A stretch of 47,472 nucleotides of DNA from a virus. Below, piece by piece: positions 31,783 to 41,814 of this stretch. The position numbers were made by a program, and so were the translations under genes. The notes beneath the pieces are model-generated. The model saw only the letters and a list, made by a program, of their open reading frames with translations. It made no database searches and had not been told where the DNA came from. The first letter of the stretch is position 1. Every line of letters begins with the position of its first letter. The stretch spans positions 1 through 47,472 of the IMG/VR virus record IMGVR_UViG_3300036900_000066; one strand, given 5' to 3'.

Positions 31783-32052
31783 ATGAAAATACCCATCTCG
31801 AAGTACCAGTACAATCTGCTGACGAAACGCAACGCAGCGGCGGAAGCGGCGGCGACGGCGGCACGGACGGCTGATCTTGTGGCGCATCAGGCGGCTGACA
31901 ACGCCAACCAGCAACGCGAGGCGCTTACCGACGTGGTTTCGTGCATCTCAGCGGAAGCTGGTCAGCCCCCAGCGGATTATGCCGGGGTCAAGTTCGGAGT
32001 GAATGACGATGGGTCGCACTTCCTGGAACTGATGGAACAGCCCAAGGCTTAA
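31783..32052 (+). CDS. Hypothetical coiled/helical small protein
   Basis: An 89-residue unknown: basic start (MKIPISKYQYNLLTKRN), a long Ala-rich helix (AAAEAAATAARTADLVAHQAADNANQQRE), then VVSCISAEAG. It diverges from the minus-strand operon. The start lacks a clear ribosome site. It may be a fiber or tail helper. Confidence 0.5.
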   Translation: MKIPISKYQYNLLTKRNAAAEAAATAARTADLVAHQAADNANQQREALTDVVSCISAEAGQPPADYAGVKFGVNDDGSHFLELMEQPKA

Positions 32053-32054
32053 AC

Positions 32055-32771
32055 ATGCCATTATTCGGCACATACAAAACCACGAACCCGAGCTACTTCC
32101 CGCTGGTGTCATCCAAGCCAGCGTGGAAGCTGGATTTCAGCGGCAACGTGTGGGATGCAATTATGGACATCCTCACGGCGAACCTCGGCAGCAGCATGGC
32201 GTGGACGGCCCCGACGCTGCTGAACGGATGGACCAACTTCGGATCGGGGAACGCTACCGCAGCGTACATGATCGACGCGATGGGGTTTGTTCATGTGCGC
32301 GGGGTCATAACCGGCGGAACGCCCACAGACGGAACGACACTCTTTACTCTCCCGGCTGGGTTCCGACCGCCAGCCAATGTGTCATGCAACGCGATTAACG
32401 CAGGCAATCATTCTTCTATAAGAATCGACATCGGGTCCACCGGCGACGTGAAGCTCTACGGCATGGGCGGTGCGGGAATACCGGACATGAATTTCAGCTT
32501 CTCCGTGGCTACCACGTTGGCCCCGATGAACGGTGGGTTGACGCCGCAGTTGGGGACCACCACAACACTGACCCCAGGAGCGAGCCCCTACACCTACACC
32601 GACAGCGGAACCGGAATCGAGCGCCTGTATATCTCTGGCGGCTCCGTGACGAATATAACCCAAAACGGCGGGACACTGACGAGCGCATTTCCGCTCATGG
32701 TCGTGCTGTTCCCTGGCGAATCGATCACGGTCACGTACGACGAAGTCCCAACGATGGTGGTTGTGAGATGA
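32055..32771 (+). CDS. Tail fiber-like protein, shared C-terminal domain
   Basis: A 238-residue beta-rich protein without a signal peptide. Residues 60-150 (GFVHVRGVITGG, TLFTLPAGFRPPA, STGDVKLYG) resemble phage receptor-binding tips. Residues about 170-238 (TTTTLTPGASPYTYT...RLYISGGSVTNITQNGG...LFPGESITVTYDE) form a domain that is repeated at the end of the next gene. AAGG precedes the ATG, and ATGA joins the next gene. Confidence 0.65.
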   Translation: MPLFGTYKTTNPSYFPLVSSKPAWKLDFSGNVWDAIMDILTANLGSSMAWTAPTLLNGWTNFGSGNATAAYMIDAMGFVHVRGVITGGTPTDGTTLFTLPAGFRPPANVSCNAINAGNHSSIRIDIGSTGDVKLYGMGGAGIPDMNFSFSVATTLAPMNGGLTPQLGTTTTLTPGASPYTYTDSGTGIERLYISGGSVTNITQNGGTLTSAFPLMVVLFPGESITVTYDEVPTMVVVR

Positions 32772-33463
32772 GATGGCTGGCGGCGCTGCTTATGCTTTCG
32801 GCGGTCGCTCTGGCGCAACCGGAAGCGTCAATACGAACCGTAATAGCGGACCCAGGCGGGAATTGTGTCGCCCACGCCTCGCAGCAATTCAACGAACGCA
32901 ACGGAAAACAGTGGGCCTGTGTTGATGCAAATGGCGACGGGTACGGGACGTGGACATGGATCAACCAGGGCATCGGTGGAACCGGCAGCATCGCCACGAC
33001 TGGCCTTGTCCTAAAAGGCGACGGCCTGGGCGCGGGCATACCGGCGACCCCCGGCACGGATTACGTTATTCCGAGCGGCACCACTGCCAAGGCCACAGTG
33101 CTTGCAGCGGACCCCGCCAACTGCGTTACCGGATTGCCGCGCGGCATCGACGCCAGCGGAGTGGCGCAGAATTGCGCGCCGGTGAACGTGGCGACGGAGA
33201 TTACCGGAATAGTTCCGCCAGCAAACGGCGGCATGTTTGTTCCAACGGGAACGACTACGACGATAACCCCCGGCCCAAGTCCCTACACCTACACGGCGGG
33301 CGGCGGGATTGAGCGCCTGCATATTTCTGGAGGATCGGTGACCGACATAAAGCAGAACGGGGTCACGCTGACGACGACCTTACCATTCATGGAACTTCTG
33401 TTCCCCGGAGAATCCGTAACTGTGACCTACGATGAAACCCCCAACATGGCGGTGGTGAAATAA
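32768..33463 (+). CDS. Fiber-like protein with signal peptide
   Basis: A 231-residue protein beginning [17 protein letters not shown], a typical signal peptide. Two Cys near residue 33-50 and one pair later (NCVTG, NCAPVN). The C-terminal ~70 residues are a paralogue of the previous gene's end: [45 protein letters not shown] fiber-type domain behind a Sec signal is odd for a virion protein. It is joined to both neighbours by ATGA/TAATG. Confidence 0.6.
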   Translation: MRWLAALLMLSAVALAQPEASIRTVIADPGGNCVAHASQQFNERNGKQWACVDANGDGYGTWTWINQGIGGTGSIATTGLVLKGDGLGAGIPATPGTDYVIPSGTTAKATVLAADPANCVTGLPRGIDASGVAQNCAPVNVATEITGIVPPANGGMFVPTGTTTTITPGPSPYTYTAGGGIERLHISGGSVTDIKQNGVTLTTTLPFMELLFPGESVTVTYDETPNMAVVK

Positions 33464-36400
33464 TGAAAAACCTTCTACTGACACTCGTTCTGGCGTTCGG
33501 CGCGTCCGCGCAAATCTTCCCCAATCGCGGGGAACCCATCAACGCGCAAACCGGCACCACGTATACATTCGTGCGGGCCGACAATCAAAAGCTCGTCACG
33601 TTTACTAATGTTTCCGCAATAGCTGCGACGCTTCCTCAGGCCGGGGTGAACTTCTTCTCTGGCTGGTACGTGGACGTGCAGAATCGCGGCGCCGGTACGG
33701 TCACGATCACCCCGACCACGTCAACAGTCGACGGCGGGACGACGCTCGTATTGACATCCGGCCAGGGCGCGCGCATCGCCAGCAACGGCACGAACTACTT
33801 CACTCAGCGCGGCATGGGATCTGGTGGAGGCGGCGGGGCCACGATCCCGAGTGTGACCAATATCATCAAAGGAAATGGCTCCGGCAACGGCGCAGATACC
33901 AAGGTATCTATCACGTCTCCGGCAACGGCTGGAACCCTCGCGTTCCCGACGGATAATGCGACGATCACCTTTCAGGGAACGGACACATATGTCGGGCGGG
34001 CCACGACTGATACCCTCACCAACAAAACCCTAAACTCGCCCACGCTCGTTACGCCAGCACTGGGAACCCCGGCAAGCGGGGTACTCACGAACGCGACGGG
34101 GCTTCCCCCGTCGGGCGTGACCTCGGCCCAAGGAAACGGAACGAAGTTCCAACTCAGCACCGGCACGACCACGACAAACGACTGCGTTAAGTTCGACGTA
34201 AACGGAAACACGGTCGACGCGGGCGCGGCCTGCGGTTCTGGCGGAGGCTCGAACTTCACCGGCTCGACGGCAGTAACATCCGCCTTCAGCGCCACGCCCA
34301 CATTCTCGCTGGCCGATGTGAGCGTGAAAAGCCCGACGCGGTTTGAACCTGGCGCACTCACGGCGAATGTAACCTCTGTCACATTCACCAATAAGAGCGC
34401 CGGTGCGAAGTTCTCTATCGTATGGCTCCAGGATGCGACCGGCGGGCGCACCATCGCTTACGGTGCGTCGGCCTCAAATGCATGCGCGATTTCTGCGACG
34501 GCCAGCAAGACCACTGTGCAACAGTTCGAGGTGGCTGCTGACGGAACCACGGTCGTAGGAACAGGCTGTTCCAGCAATGATGCCGCCGATACCCCCGTGA
34601 CCGGCCCAGCTTCCTCGACGACGAACGATTGTCCAAAGTTCGCGGACACGACCGGTAAGGTGCTGTCCGATGCGGGCGTGTGCCTACTGAGCGGCGGAGC
34701 ACTTGGTACCCCGTCCAGTGGTAACGCTTCCAACCTGACGAATCTGCCGATCACGCTGACCACGACCGGCACGAGTGGGGCGTCTACCTACACGCAATCC
34801 ACCAACACGCTGAACATCCCGCAGTATAGCGGTGGAGGCGGATCGAGCGCCGGTACCGTCGTGCCCAAAACGGCGAACTATACGCTGCTTTCGACCGACA
34901 GCGGGAACATCCTCACATTCAATGGGGCATCGCTCACCGCAACCTTACCGGCTACGCTTCCGACGATGCCTTGGATTGTGGGTATCAAGAATATGAACGC
35001 CTCGGACCTGACCGTGGCGCGGAACACGAACACGATCAACGGCGGCACGTCGAACATCACTCTGCATCAGTATCAGGAAACGTCCTGCGAATCGGACACC
35101 GTGACGGCGACCGAGTACAAATGCACCACCCCGAGCAGTGGTAGTTCGACGATCACATTGACCCAGGCGGCGAACGGGCAGACTTACTCCATCCCGTCCT
35201 CGGTGGCGCTGCCTGGGAGTCCAACCACCACGACGCAGACGGCTGGCGATAACAGCACTAAGGTCGCGACCACGGCCTACGTGGACCGGGTTGGCATCGC
35301 TTCACTGACGACCACCGGCACGAGCGGCCCAGCTACACTCTTCAGCGGGACGCTGAACATCCCGCAATATTCTGGCGGTGCCGGAACAGTGGTAAACAAG
35401 ACCGCGAATTACACTCTGGTATCCGGTGACTCGGGCAACGTGATCCAATTCAACGGCGCGTCCCTGACTGCTACTCTCCCAGCCGCACCGCCGACAATGC
35501 CGTGGATGGCCAGCATCTGCAATATCAACGCTTCCGCCCTGACAATCGCCCGCAACACTAACACGATTAACGGAGTAGCGGCTAACACGGTGCTTAATCA
35601 GTACCAGTGCTCCACGGTTGTATCGGACACCGTCACTGGCGCGAATTACGTGGCATCACTGCCTGGATTCTCCAACCCAATGACCACGGCTGGAGACATC
35701 ATCTATGGCGGTACTGCGGGGGCACCCACGCGGCTTGCGATTGGAGGAGCGACCACGCTCCTGCATGGAGGCGCAACGGCTCCGGCTTATTCTTCGCTTG
35801 CTCTCGGCGACACACCATTGACGACACGCGGTGATATCTTATTCGCTGGGACCGGCCCCGCTCTTTCTCGACTACCAATCGGAGCCGCTAACACGGTACT
35901 CCATGGAAGCGCCACGGACCCGGCCTACAGTGCCCTGGTCGGTGCGGATTTCGGATCTTCGATCGCAGCCAGAACCGCGCTTGGAAACAACACGGCATCG
36001 GCAGCGGCCCCAGGGTTTGGAACTACTGTTGACGTTCTGGCCTATCAGACCGCCGAGATCCCTGCTTACGTGTTCGTCACTTCAAACTTCACTACCAGCG
36101 GTTCTGGTACGGCACTGGAAGCCATCACCGGGCTTACTTGGACGATGCCAGCAAGCACGGCGCTGAACATCCCCTTCCATTGCGCTCTTGTTTATCACCA
36201 AAACTCGGCGGTTGTGGCGGTAGCATTCGGCTTTCAGAACGCGACTACCGGGGCAACCAACCTGATCGCTTCCGGGGAAATCCATACGTCGACCACGGCA
36301 CTGACTGCGGGGAACGTCGCCAATACCACAGCTACGACGGCGACGGCGGTAGTAAGCGCGACTCCATCGGTCATAACGACAAACTGGAACGCAACGCTGG

Positions 36401-36516
36401 ACGGGATGATAGAACAGCCGTCAGGCACGGCCAGTGTATTTACGATTCGCGTGAGCACGGCCACGGCTGCGGATACCGTCACGGTGCTTCGTGGATCGTA
36501 TTGCAGAATCGGATAA
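33463..36516 (+). CDS. Large repetitive fiber protein with signal peptide
   Basis: A 1017-residue protein starting [18 protein letters not shown] fiber-cap-like beta module occurs at residues 30-110, again at about 465-545 and about 645-730 (TANYTL..., SGN..., [21 protein letters not shown]), next to shared [10 protein letters not shown] motifs. Two copies of 'RGDI.F.GT...RL.IG.A.T.LHG.AT.PAYS' follow (740-826). The C-terminal end resembles a host-binding tip. The export signal is unexpected for a fiber. Confidence 0.65.
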   Translation: MKNLLLTLVLAFGASAQIFPNRGEPINAQTGTTYTFVRADNQKLVTFTNVSAIAATLPQAGVNFFSGWYVDVQNRGAGTVTITPTTSTVDGGTTLVLTSGQGARIASNGTNYFTQRGMGSGGGGGATIPSVTNIIKGNGSGNGADTKVSITSPATAGTLAFPTDNATITFQGTDTYVGRATTDTLTNKTLNSPTLVTPALGTPASGVLTNATGLPPSGVTSAQGNGTKFQLSTGTTTTNDCVKFDVNGNTVDAGAACGSGGGSNFTGSTAVTSAFSATPTFSLADVSVKSPTRFEPGALTANVTSVTFTNKSAGAKFSIVWLQDATGGRTIAYGASASNACAISATASKTTVQQFEVAADGTTVVGTGCSSNDAADTPVTGPASSTTNDCPKFADTTGKVLSDAGVCLLSGGALGTPSSGNASNLTNLPITLTTTGTSGASTYTQSTNTLNIPQYSGGGGSSAGTVVPKTANYTLLSTDSGNILTFNGASLTATLPATLPTMPWIVGIKNMNASDLTVARNTNTINGGTSNITLHQYQETSCESDTVTATEYKCTTPSSGSSTITLTQAANGQTYSIPSSVALPGSPTTTTQTAGDNSTKVATTAYVDRVGIASLTTTGTSGPATLFSGTLNIPQYSGGAGTVVNKTANYTLVSGDSGNVIQFNGASLTATLPAAPPTMPWMASICNINASALTIARNTNTINGVAANTVLNQYQCSTVVSDTVTGANYVASLPGFSNPMTTAGDIIYGGTAGAPTRLAIGGATTLLHGGATAPAYSSLALGDTPLTTRGDILFAGTGPALSRLPIGAANTVLHGSATDPAYSALVGADFGSSIAARTALGNNTASAAAPGFGTTVDVLAYQTAEIPAYVFVTSNFTTSGSGTALEAITGLTWTMPASTALNIPFHCALVYHQNSAVVAVAFGFQNATTGATNLIASGEIHTSTTALTAGNVANTTATTATAVVSATPSVITTNWNATLDGMIEQPSGTASVFTIRVSTATAADTVTVLRGSYCRIG

Positions 36517-36520
36517 TCAC

Positions 36521-37681
36521 ATGCGAAATAAACTTTGTTTGCTCGTCCTGACGCTTGCCGCCATCGTCCCGATCAGGGCGCAGATATCGACACTGATGCT
36601 TGCCGGGAAAGCCGGTAGCAGCAGCGGAACCGGTTGCACCCATGGGGCGACGTACTCGAACTGCATCACGTTCACCATCGACCATACGAAGGTTCCGAAC
36701 ACCGATCAGACGAATTTCCCGGTCCTTATCAGCCAAACCGTAACAGAATGGAAAACGGCTGCGAACGGCGGGCACGTTCAGAACACCGTCACGCAGTCTG
36801 GTGGAACAGCGCTAACAATTCCCGCTGATCTGATTTTCACGAGCGATAGTAGTTGTGCAACACCCGTCGCTGGCTGGCAGTTCAACGCCTACACCGCGAC
36901 CACTGGGGCGTCGGCTGTTTGGGTGAATGTGGCGAGCGTCTCACACACCACGGATACGTCGTTCTATGCTTGCTACAACGCAGCGAGCGTGACCACACAG
37001 CAGAACACCGTATCCGCAACTTGGGACACCAATTACAAGGGCGTATATCACTTGGAAGATAACGCGGCCAATACGACGGTCGCGGATTCAACCAGCAACG
37101 CTACGACCCTGACCAACAATGTCAATACGAGCACCGTTACCGGTGCGGCTGAGATCGTGAATGGTCTAACTTACGATGGAGCAGCCGGTAAATCCTACAC
37201 CGCTAGCGCGAACGTCCAGCAATCCGTTTTCACCATCGACGGGTGGGTGAATCTAACAAGCACTCCGGGTAGCCCGCGCGGTATTTGGGGATCAGACACA
37301 TCAGGAGCGATCGAGTTCCGCGTGAACGATTCGCCCCACAATTTAACGCTGCTCAAGCAAGGCGTGGCGGCGATTGGAACATCGAGCGGAACAATTTCAC
37401 TGGCTACCTGGACGCATGTGGCCGCGACCTACGACGGTTCAGGCAATTACGCCTTTTACATTAACGGGGCACCGTCTGGGACCGGTACAAACTTGCAGAC
37501 GTTCAGCTTTACGGGCAGCAATAACGGCGTGGGAGGAAGCACGGGAGGCCCAGAGCTATGGTTTGGAACGGTTGATGAGATAAGGTTTTCCGGTACCGCG
37601 CGCTCCGCGGATTGGATCGCCACCGAATACAACAATCAGAACAGCCCCGGGACCTTCTTATCGCGCAGCACGGAACACTAG
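36521..37681 (+). CDS. Exported LamG-like (DUF2341 + concanavalin fold) protein
   Basis: A 386-residue protein with signal peptide MRNKLCLLVLTLAAIVPIRAQ. Residues 50-190 match a DUF2341-like module (FPVLISQTVTEWKTAAN, LIFTSDSSC, WDTNYKGVYHLED). Residues 220-386 are a LamG/concanavalin-like sheet (FTIDGWVNLTSTPG, TWTHVAATYDGSGNYAFYING, LWFGTVDEIRFSGTARSADW). Such domains bind sugars or surface polymers. The start at 36521 is chosen at the signal peptide rather than the in-frame 36491. Confidence 0.7.
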   Translation: MRNKLCLLVLTLAAIVPIRAQISTLMLAGKAGSSSGTGCTHGATYSNCITFTIDHTKVPNTDQTNFPVLISQTVTEWKTAANGGHVQNTVTQSGGTALTIPADLIFTSDSSCATPVAGWQFNAYTATTGASAVWVNVASVSHTTDTSFYACYNAASVTTQQNTVSATWDTNYKGVYHLEDNAANTTVADSTSNATTLTNNVNTSTVTGAAEIVNGLTYDGAAGKSYTASANVQQSVFTIDGWVNLTSTPGSPRGIWGSDTSGAIEFRVNDSPHNLTLLKQGVAAIGTSSGTISLATWTHVAATYDGSGNYAFYINGAPSGTGTNLQTFSFTGSNNGVGGSTGGPELWFGTVDEIRFSGTARSADWIATEYNNQNSPGTFLSRSTEH

Positions 37682-37706
37682 CCCCCTGGAGTAAAAACAG
37701 CCCCAA

Positions 37707-40583
37707 ATGCAAATATCGCGAATAGTGCCACAAAAAACAAAACAAATACTGCGGCCTCAAGGCGTTTCGTTTTCATCGTTCAGTCTCCCGTGGCTGCTAT
37801 TATATCTCGCTTTATCGGCGCAAGCGGCCAATATCTACGTCGCCAGTTCCACGAGTTCTCCATCTGGTAGCGATTCAAACGCGGGAACCATCGGCGCGCC
37901 GTGGCTCACTCTCGGCCACGCGGTTGCCAATGTCGCGACCGGAGACGTAATCAATATCGTGGCGGATGGGAACAAGGTTACCTGCGATGCCACGCTCCCC
38001 GCGAACGTCACCAACATCACGGTTCAATCAACGAAGCTCGCAATGCTTCAGCCGGTAGGATTTCGCGTCAATCCTGCGGTCGATTCGGCCAACTTCGGCA
38101 AGTGCCAATTCGCAGCTGGCGGCATCGTCGCCCAAGGCGAAACGCACGGCCTTAACTCGACCCCCGTGTATCAAGGAATGTCGCTCAGCGGCAGCACATT
38201 TACCCTGGGGGGGAACTGGGCCCCGAACGGTTATACGGTTGCCAACGGAACGCAAATCGAGTTTGAATTAGACGCGGAACTCTCCACGCCGATCATGCCC
38301 ACCGGGACAGCCGTACCTTCTCCGTTGGTTCAGGGGCAGCATTACTACGTGGTCAACTGCAGCGTCAGTCCCGCCTGCGGGCAAAGCGGGTCCACCTTGC
38401 AGGTATCCGCAACGTCGGGCGGATCGCCGATCACCATTACGGCCTGCGATGCCAATTGCACCACCTACACCGTCATTGGTCTGCCTCTGCAAGCTGACGC
38501 CACGGCGGACACGATCACTTCGCCGGATGCGCTGGGCGCGGTCTATGCCAACGGAACCCCGATTACATTTGGCTCCGGCGGGATGCTGCTCGCCAACAAT
38601 CTGCCAGCGCCCCTGGCGCAAGACACAATTTATTACGTCTGCAATCTGAGCGGGCGATCTTTCAAGGTCGGTACCGTTTCCAATTGCTCGACGACGGTAA
38701 ACCTCACGGACGTTGGCACCGGGATGCAGAGCGTGTCCAATCAGAACGTGCCCCACGGATGGAAGTTCAGCGGAATCGAGTTCGCGCCAACCAGCGGCAA
38801 TTTCATGTTCAACGAGATCGTCCTGGGAGGTGGCCGGGAGACCAGCCCCTTATCCATGCCCGACCATTTTGAGTTTGACCGGATATGGATGCACGATTTT
38901 TCGGAGACTCAAAACGGGCCGCTCCGTGGGATTGCGGAAAACTCCACGAATTTCAACATCCACGACAGTTACATTGCGGGGATAAAGGTGGTCGGCAACG
39001 GAGACACGCAGGCTATCGGGGGATGGTCAAGCTACGGGCCCACCACGATCACAAACAACTTCCTGGAATCAGCCGGCGAGAATTTGCTGTACGGGGGAGT
39101 GATCCCAACCTATTACCCCCTGACGAACCAGAACAAGACGATGACAGGGAACTACTTCTACAAGCCGTTTATCTGGAAGCAGGCAAGTGGAACAGTCACC
39201 CCAAGTGGGGCGTGTCTGTTCGACGCTACAACCAGCCCAGACCCTGACCACCGAGGCGGGGAATGGTACTTGGATACGATGACGAGCCAGCAGTATGTTT
39301 GCGTCAACGGCACATGGACCACAACGGGTTCGTCTCCTCCCGGTTATGGCGTGAAGAACATTTTTGAATCCAAGAATGGCCGGAACTGGACCGTCACTGG
39401 AAATGTATTCGAGGGAGCCTGGACGGACGCCCAGCAGGGGGAAGCCCTTGGTTTCGGGCAGCACCTCGATAGCGGGCCGGGATTCGCCAACGATCACATC
39501 ACCGTAACCAACAACAAAATCACGAAGGTCTACCGTTTCCTGGAGGGTGGTTCACTATGCTCCGGTACGAGCACCGGGACCGTGCAGTGCGTGAACGGGA
39601 TCACGAATCATCACACGATCACCAACAATCTGGCGGTCCTGGGAGGCCCAGCCTACTGCGGAGTTTCGTTCAACAGCGCCACATGCGGATACAATATGTG
39701 GGCTGTTCTTTGGTCGGGACACGCGACATTACAGGATACCTGGGACCACAACACGATTGTCCAGCCGGATGGAATCAGCGCTTCGCCTTACACCCCCAAC
39801 GCCTATTTGTACGACCTGACCTTGGTTCCAAGCCCGCTGAACGACCAAAGTATTTACACGAACAGCATTAACTCTTACGACTTCCCATTTGCGATAACTG
39901 GTTTTTCAACCGGCTGGACCAACAGCACGTGGAACCGGATGGCGATGATTGGCGCGACCGGGACGTACACCGGCAGCGCTGGCACCGGCAACACGATGAC
40001 GAATACATCGCTCCCCGCAAACACGGCGGCGGTGGGGTTCGTCAACACATCCACCGGAGACTACCACCTGGCATCGACGAGCCCCTACAGCGCCGCGAAT
40101 GGCTCCGCTACGCTGCTCTCGAGCGACGGCACGGACCTGGGCGCGGATATCGACCTCATCAACTGGAAAACCTCGGGCGCGATCCTCGGCACGCCGACAT
40201 GGGATGTTCAGGAAGGGCTGACCATCACGCCATCCTTGACCGGAGCGACGATCACTTATACCCGGCCCGGTACGACTGCCTGCTCGCTGACGATCTACAA
40301 CGCACCGGCGCGGATCTCAGCCAACGAGAATGCGGACACCAACACCAGCGGGAACAAGTTAGACACCCGCACCGGCAATACCGTCATAGGGGCGAATGTC
40401 ACGTTCAACGTGGGCACCGTTTCAGCACTGACGCCGGGAACGCAGTACTGGTATTCGTTGTCGTGTGTATCCACCGGATCAGGAACCTGGCTGATCGCTG
40501 GGGACAGTTTCACGACGGCCAGCGGAACGAACACGCCCAGGCATTTCGGTGCGACTCGTCGATCTGGAGCATCCCGCAATTAG
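37707..40583 (+). CDS. Beta-helix tail spike-like protein with signal-like N-terminus
   Basis: A 958-residue protein. The N-terminus (MQISRIVPQKTKQIL...) has a hydrophobic stretch LPWLLLYLALSAQA followed by NIYVASSTSSPSGSDSNAGT, the entry motif of many right-handed beta-helix, DUF1565-like proteins. The middle (350-800) has repeats 'N..F..., NNLAVL, HNTI' typical of parallel beta-helix coils and pectate-lyase-like folds. Residues about 840-930 are FN3-like (YWYSLSCVSTG). The last ~25 residues look like read-through into the opposite gene. It may act as a polysaccharide-binding spike. Confidence 0.65.
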   Translation: MQISRIVPQKTKQILRPQGVSFSSFSLPWLLLYLALSAQAANIYVASSTSSPSGSDSNAGTIGAPWLTLGHAVANVATGDVINIVADGNKVTCDATLPANVTNITVQSTKLAMLQPVGFRVNPAVDSANFGKCQFAAGGIVAQGETHGLNSTPVYQGMSLSGSTFTLGGNWAPNGYTVANGTQIEFELDAELSTPIMPTGTAVPSPLVQGQHYYVVNCSVSPACGQSGSTLQVSATSGGSPITITACDANCTTYTVIGLPLQADATADTITSPDALGAVYANGTPITFGSGGMLLANNLPAPLAQDTIYYVCNLSGRSFKVGTVSNCSTTVNLTDVGTGMQSVSNQNVPHGWKFSGIEFAPTSGNFMFNEIVLGGGRETSPLSMPDHFEFDRIWMHDFSETQNGPLRGIAENSTNFNIHDSYIAGIKVVGNGDTQAIGGWSSYGPTTITNNFLESAGENLLYGGVIPTYYPLTNQNKTMTGNYFYKPFIWKQASGTVTPSGACLFDATTSPDPDHRGGEWYLDTMTSQQYVCVNGTWTTTGSSPPGYGVKNIFESKNGRNWTVTGNVFEGAWTDAQQGEALGFGQHLDSGPGFANDHITVTNNKITKVYRFLEGGSLCSGTSTGTVQCVNGITNHHTITNNLAVLGGPAYCGVSFNSATCGYNMWAVLWSGHATLQDTWDHNTIVQPDGISASPYTPNAYLYDLTLVPSPLNDQSIYTNSINSYDFPFAITGFSTGWTNSTWNRMAMIGATGTYTGSAGTGNTMTNTSLPANTAAVGFVNTSTGDYHLASTSPYSAANGSATLLSSDGTDLGADIDLINWKTSGAILGTPTWDVQEGLTITPSLTGATITYTRPGTTACSLTIYNAPARISANENADTNTSGNKLDTRTGNTVIGANVTFNVGTVSALTPGTQYWYSLSCVSTGSGTWLIAGDSFTTASGTNTPRHFGATRRSGASRN

Positions 40584-41165
40584 ATCGCGCCCTTTGGTAG
40601 CGGAAACGAAGAACGTCTCCCCGGCTGGCCCCGTGGATCTACGGAAGGTGATATTCGCGAAGCCCGCGCGATTGAGCGCGATACGCATTCCGCGCTCAGT
40701 CTGAAACGATTCTGTTCGGTGAAAACATTTCTTGGTTCTCCCGGTCAGATGGAACCATAGGCCGTTGGCAATGACGTACAGCCTGAACAGAACCGGCAGC
40801 GGGCGGGGGAATGCGTTGCGCGCAAGCTCGGCAAGTGTGAATCCTGGCAGGTGGAGGCTCGCTGAAAATGTTCCCTCGGGAGAGAGCGTTCGATGAATTT
40901 CAGCAAGTGTTTCCTGGATATTCATGTACGGCATGGCTACGGCTGATATAACGCGGTCGAAACTCCCGCCGTAAAATGGCAGGGCTTCTCCACGGCCTTG
41001 AAAGTATCCTCGACAGGGGAATCGTTCCCGCGCTTGCGCGAGGCTTTCGCGGTCAATATCTAACCCGGCGATAACGTCTGACTGGCTGACACCCCAAGGG
41101 GTCAGATCGCGTCCGGTGCCACAACCCAAATCGAGAACGGTCACAAGTAGAGATTTTACCACCAT
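40479..41165 (-). CDS. Class I SAM-dependent methyltransferase
   Basis: A 228-residue protein on the minus strand. The motif I DLGCGTG (12-18), GLDID (34-38), a GEALPFYGGSFDRVISAVAMPYM stretch and 'EIHRTLSPEGTFSASL' fit a UbiE-like class I fold. AAGGA lies 6 nt before the ATG. Motif I starts very near the N-terminus, so the first helix is short or lost. The family ending around 'ETFFVSATKG' is passed by about 30 residues overlapping the spike's 3' end. Substrate unknown. Confidence 0.75.
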   Translation of the reverse strand: MVVKSLLVTVLDLGCGTGRDLTPWGVSQSDVIAGLDIDRESLAQARERFPCRGYFQGRGEALPFYGGSFDRVISAVAMPYMNIQETLAEIHRTLSPEGTFSASLHLPGFTLAELARNAFPRPLPVLFRLYVIANGLWFHLTGRTKKCFHRTESFQTERGMRIALNRAGFANITFRRSTGPAGETFFVSATKGRDLIAGCSRSTSRTEMPGRVRSAGRRETVPSDQPGS

Positions 41166-41173
41166 GCCATTCC

Positions 41174-41196
41174 TTGACAGCATTCTGAGCCTGTTT
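41174..41196 (+). promoter_or_regulatory. Possible promoter element (-35 TTGACA)
   Basis: A perfect TTGACA (41174-41179) lies in the 79 bp between two diverging genes, but the sequence 17 bp downstream (CTAGGC) is a poor -10. It could serve the plus-strand gene at 41245 with an activator's help. Confidence 0.25.
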
Positions 41197-41244
41197 CTAG
41201 GCTCGGCCAAACAATCGATTCAACCAACAGAGGAGAAAACCACA

Positions 41245-41814
41245 ATGGGAAATTACGTTTCTGATCCAGCACGGCAGGCCGCATTCGACGCGGCGTATTG
41301 GGCCGCGCAATCGCCCGAGGTCAACGCCGCGCGTCAACTCGATCCGGTAGCCCGCAACAGCGCGATGATGGACCTCGCCAAGTCCGGGAAGGCGCTCATC
41401 GACAAGAGCATCATGATCTGGGGATGGGACCCATACATGGATTATTTGGACAGGTGTGCTCAAGGCTTTGCCTGGGTGCCGAACGTGTTGCAGGACTCTC
41501 CGCCGGTGCCCGCCTTCACTCAAAACAACCCGGCGCCCGTCGGTTCCTTCCTGGTCCACGACGCCAACAGCTACGACTTGGCCGCGTGGTTCCCGCCGTT
41601 CGCTCCTCCGCCTCCGCCTCCTCCTCCGGCTCCGGTTACCTTCGTCGATCTCAGCCGCACGTGGCCCGATCAGGGGCCGAACGCATTCTACTCGACCGTG
41701 GCCGGTCAATCCGTGCCCACCGGCAAGGAGATCCAGGAGGACGGAAAGAACTGGGTGAAGATCTTCGTCGACTTCCCGTTCGGCATGGGCTTCCACGGGT
41801 TCAAGCAGGTATGA
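41245..41814 (+). CDS. Hypothetical protein with polyproline linker
   Basis: A 189-residue protein with a helical first half (YVSDPARQAAFDAAYWAAQSPEVN, KSIMIWGWDPYMDY), a run of eight prolines at about residue 123-131, and a C-terminal domain (VTFVDLSRTWPDQGPNAF...VDFPFGMGFHG). GAGGAGA at 41230-41236 fixes the ATG at 41245, though an in-frame ATG at 41164 could add a short hydrophobic start. The polyproline linker separates two domains. Function is unknown. Confidence 0.6.
   Translation: MGNYVSDPARQAAFDAAYWAAQSPEVNAARQLDPVARNSAMMDLAKSGKALIDKSIMIWGWDPYMDYLDRCAQGFAWVPNVLQDSPPVPAFTQNNPAPVGSFLVHDANSYDLAAWFPPFAPPPPPPPPAPVTFVDLSRTWPDQGPNAFYSTVAGQSVPTGKEIQEDGKNWVKIFVDFPFGMGFHGFKQV

Noticed and set aside
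31603-31914. N-terminal extension of the minus-strand exported gene
   Set aside because: The region before the signal peptide is Arg/Cys-rich with no sense as a protein and another minus-strand frame there fits the basic 43-residue family better.
41116-41244. Longer N-terminus for the polyproline gene (start 41116 or 41164)
   Set aside because: A strong GAGGAGA ribosome site precedes 41245. 41164 overlaps the methyltransferase start, so I treat it as less likely, not impossible.
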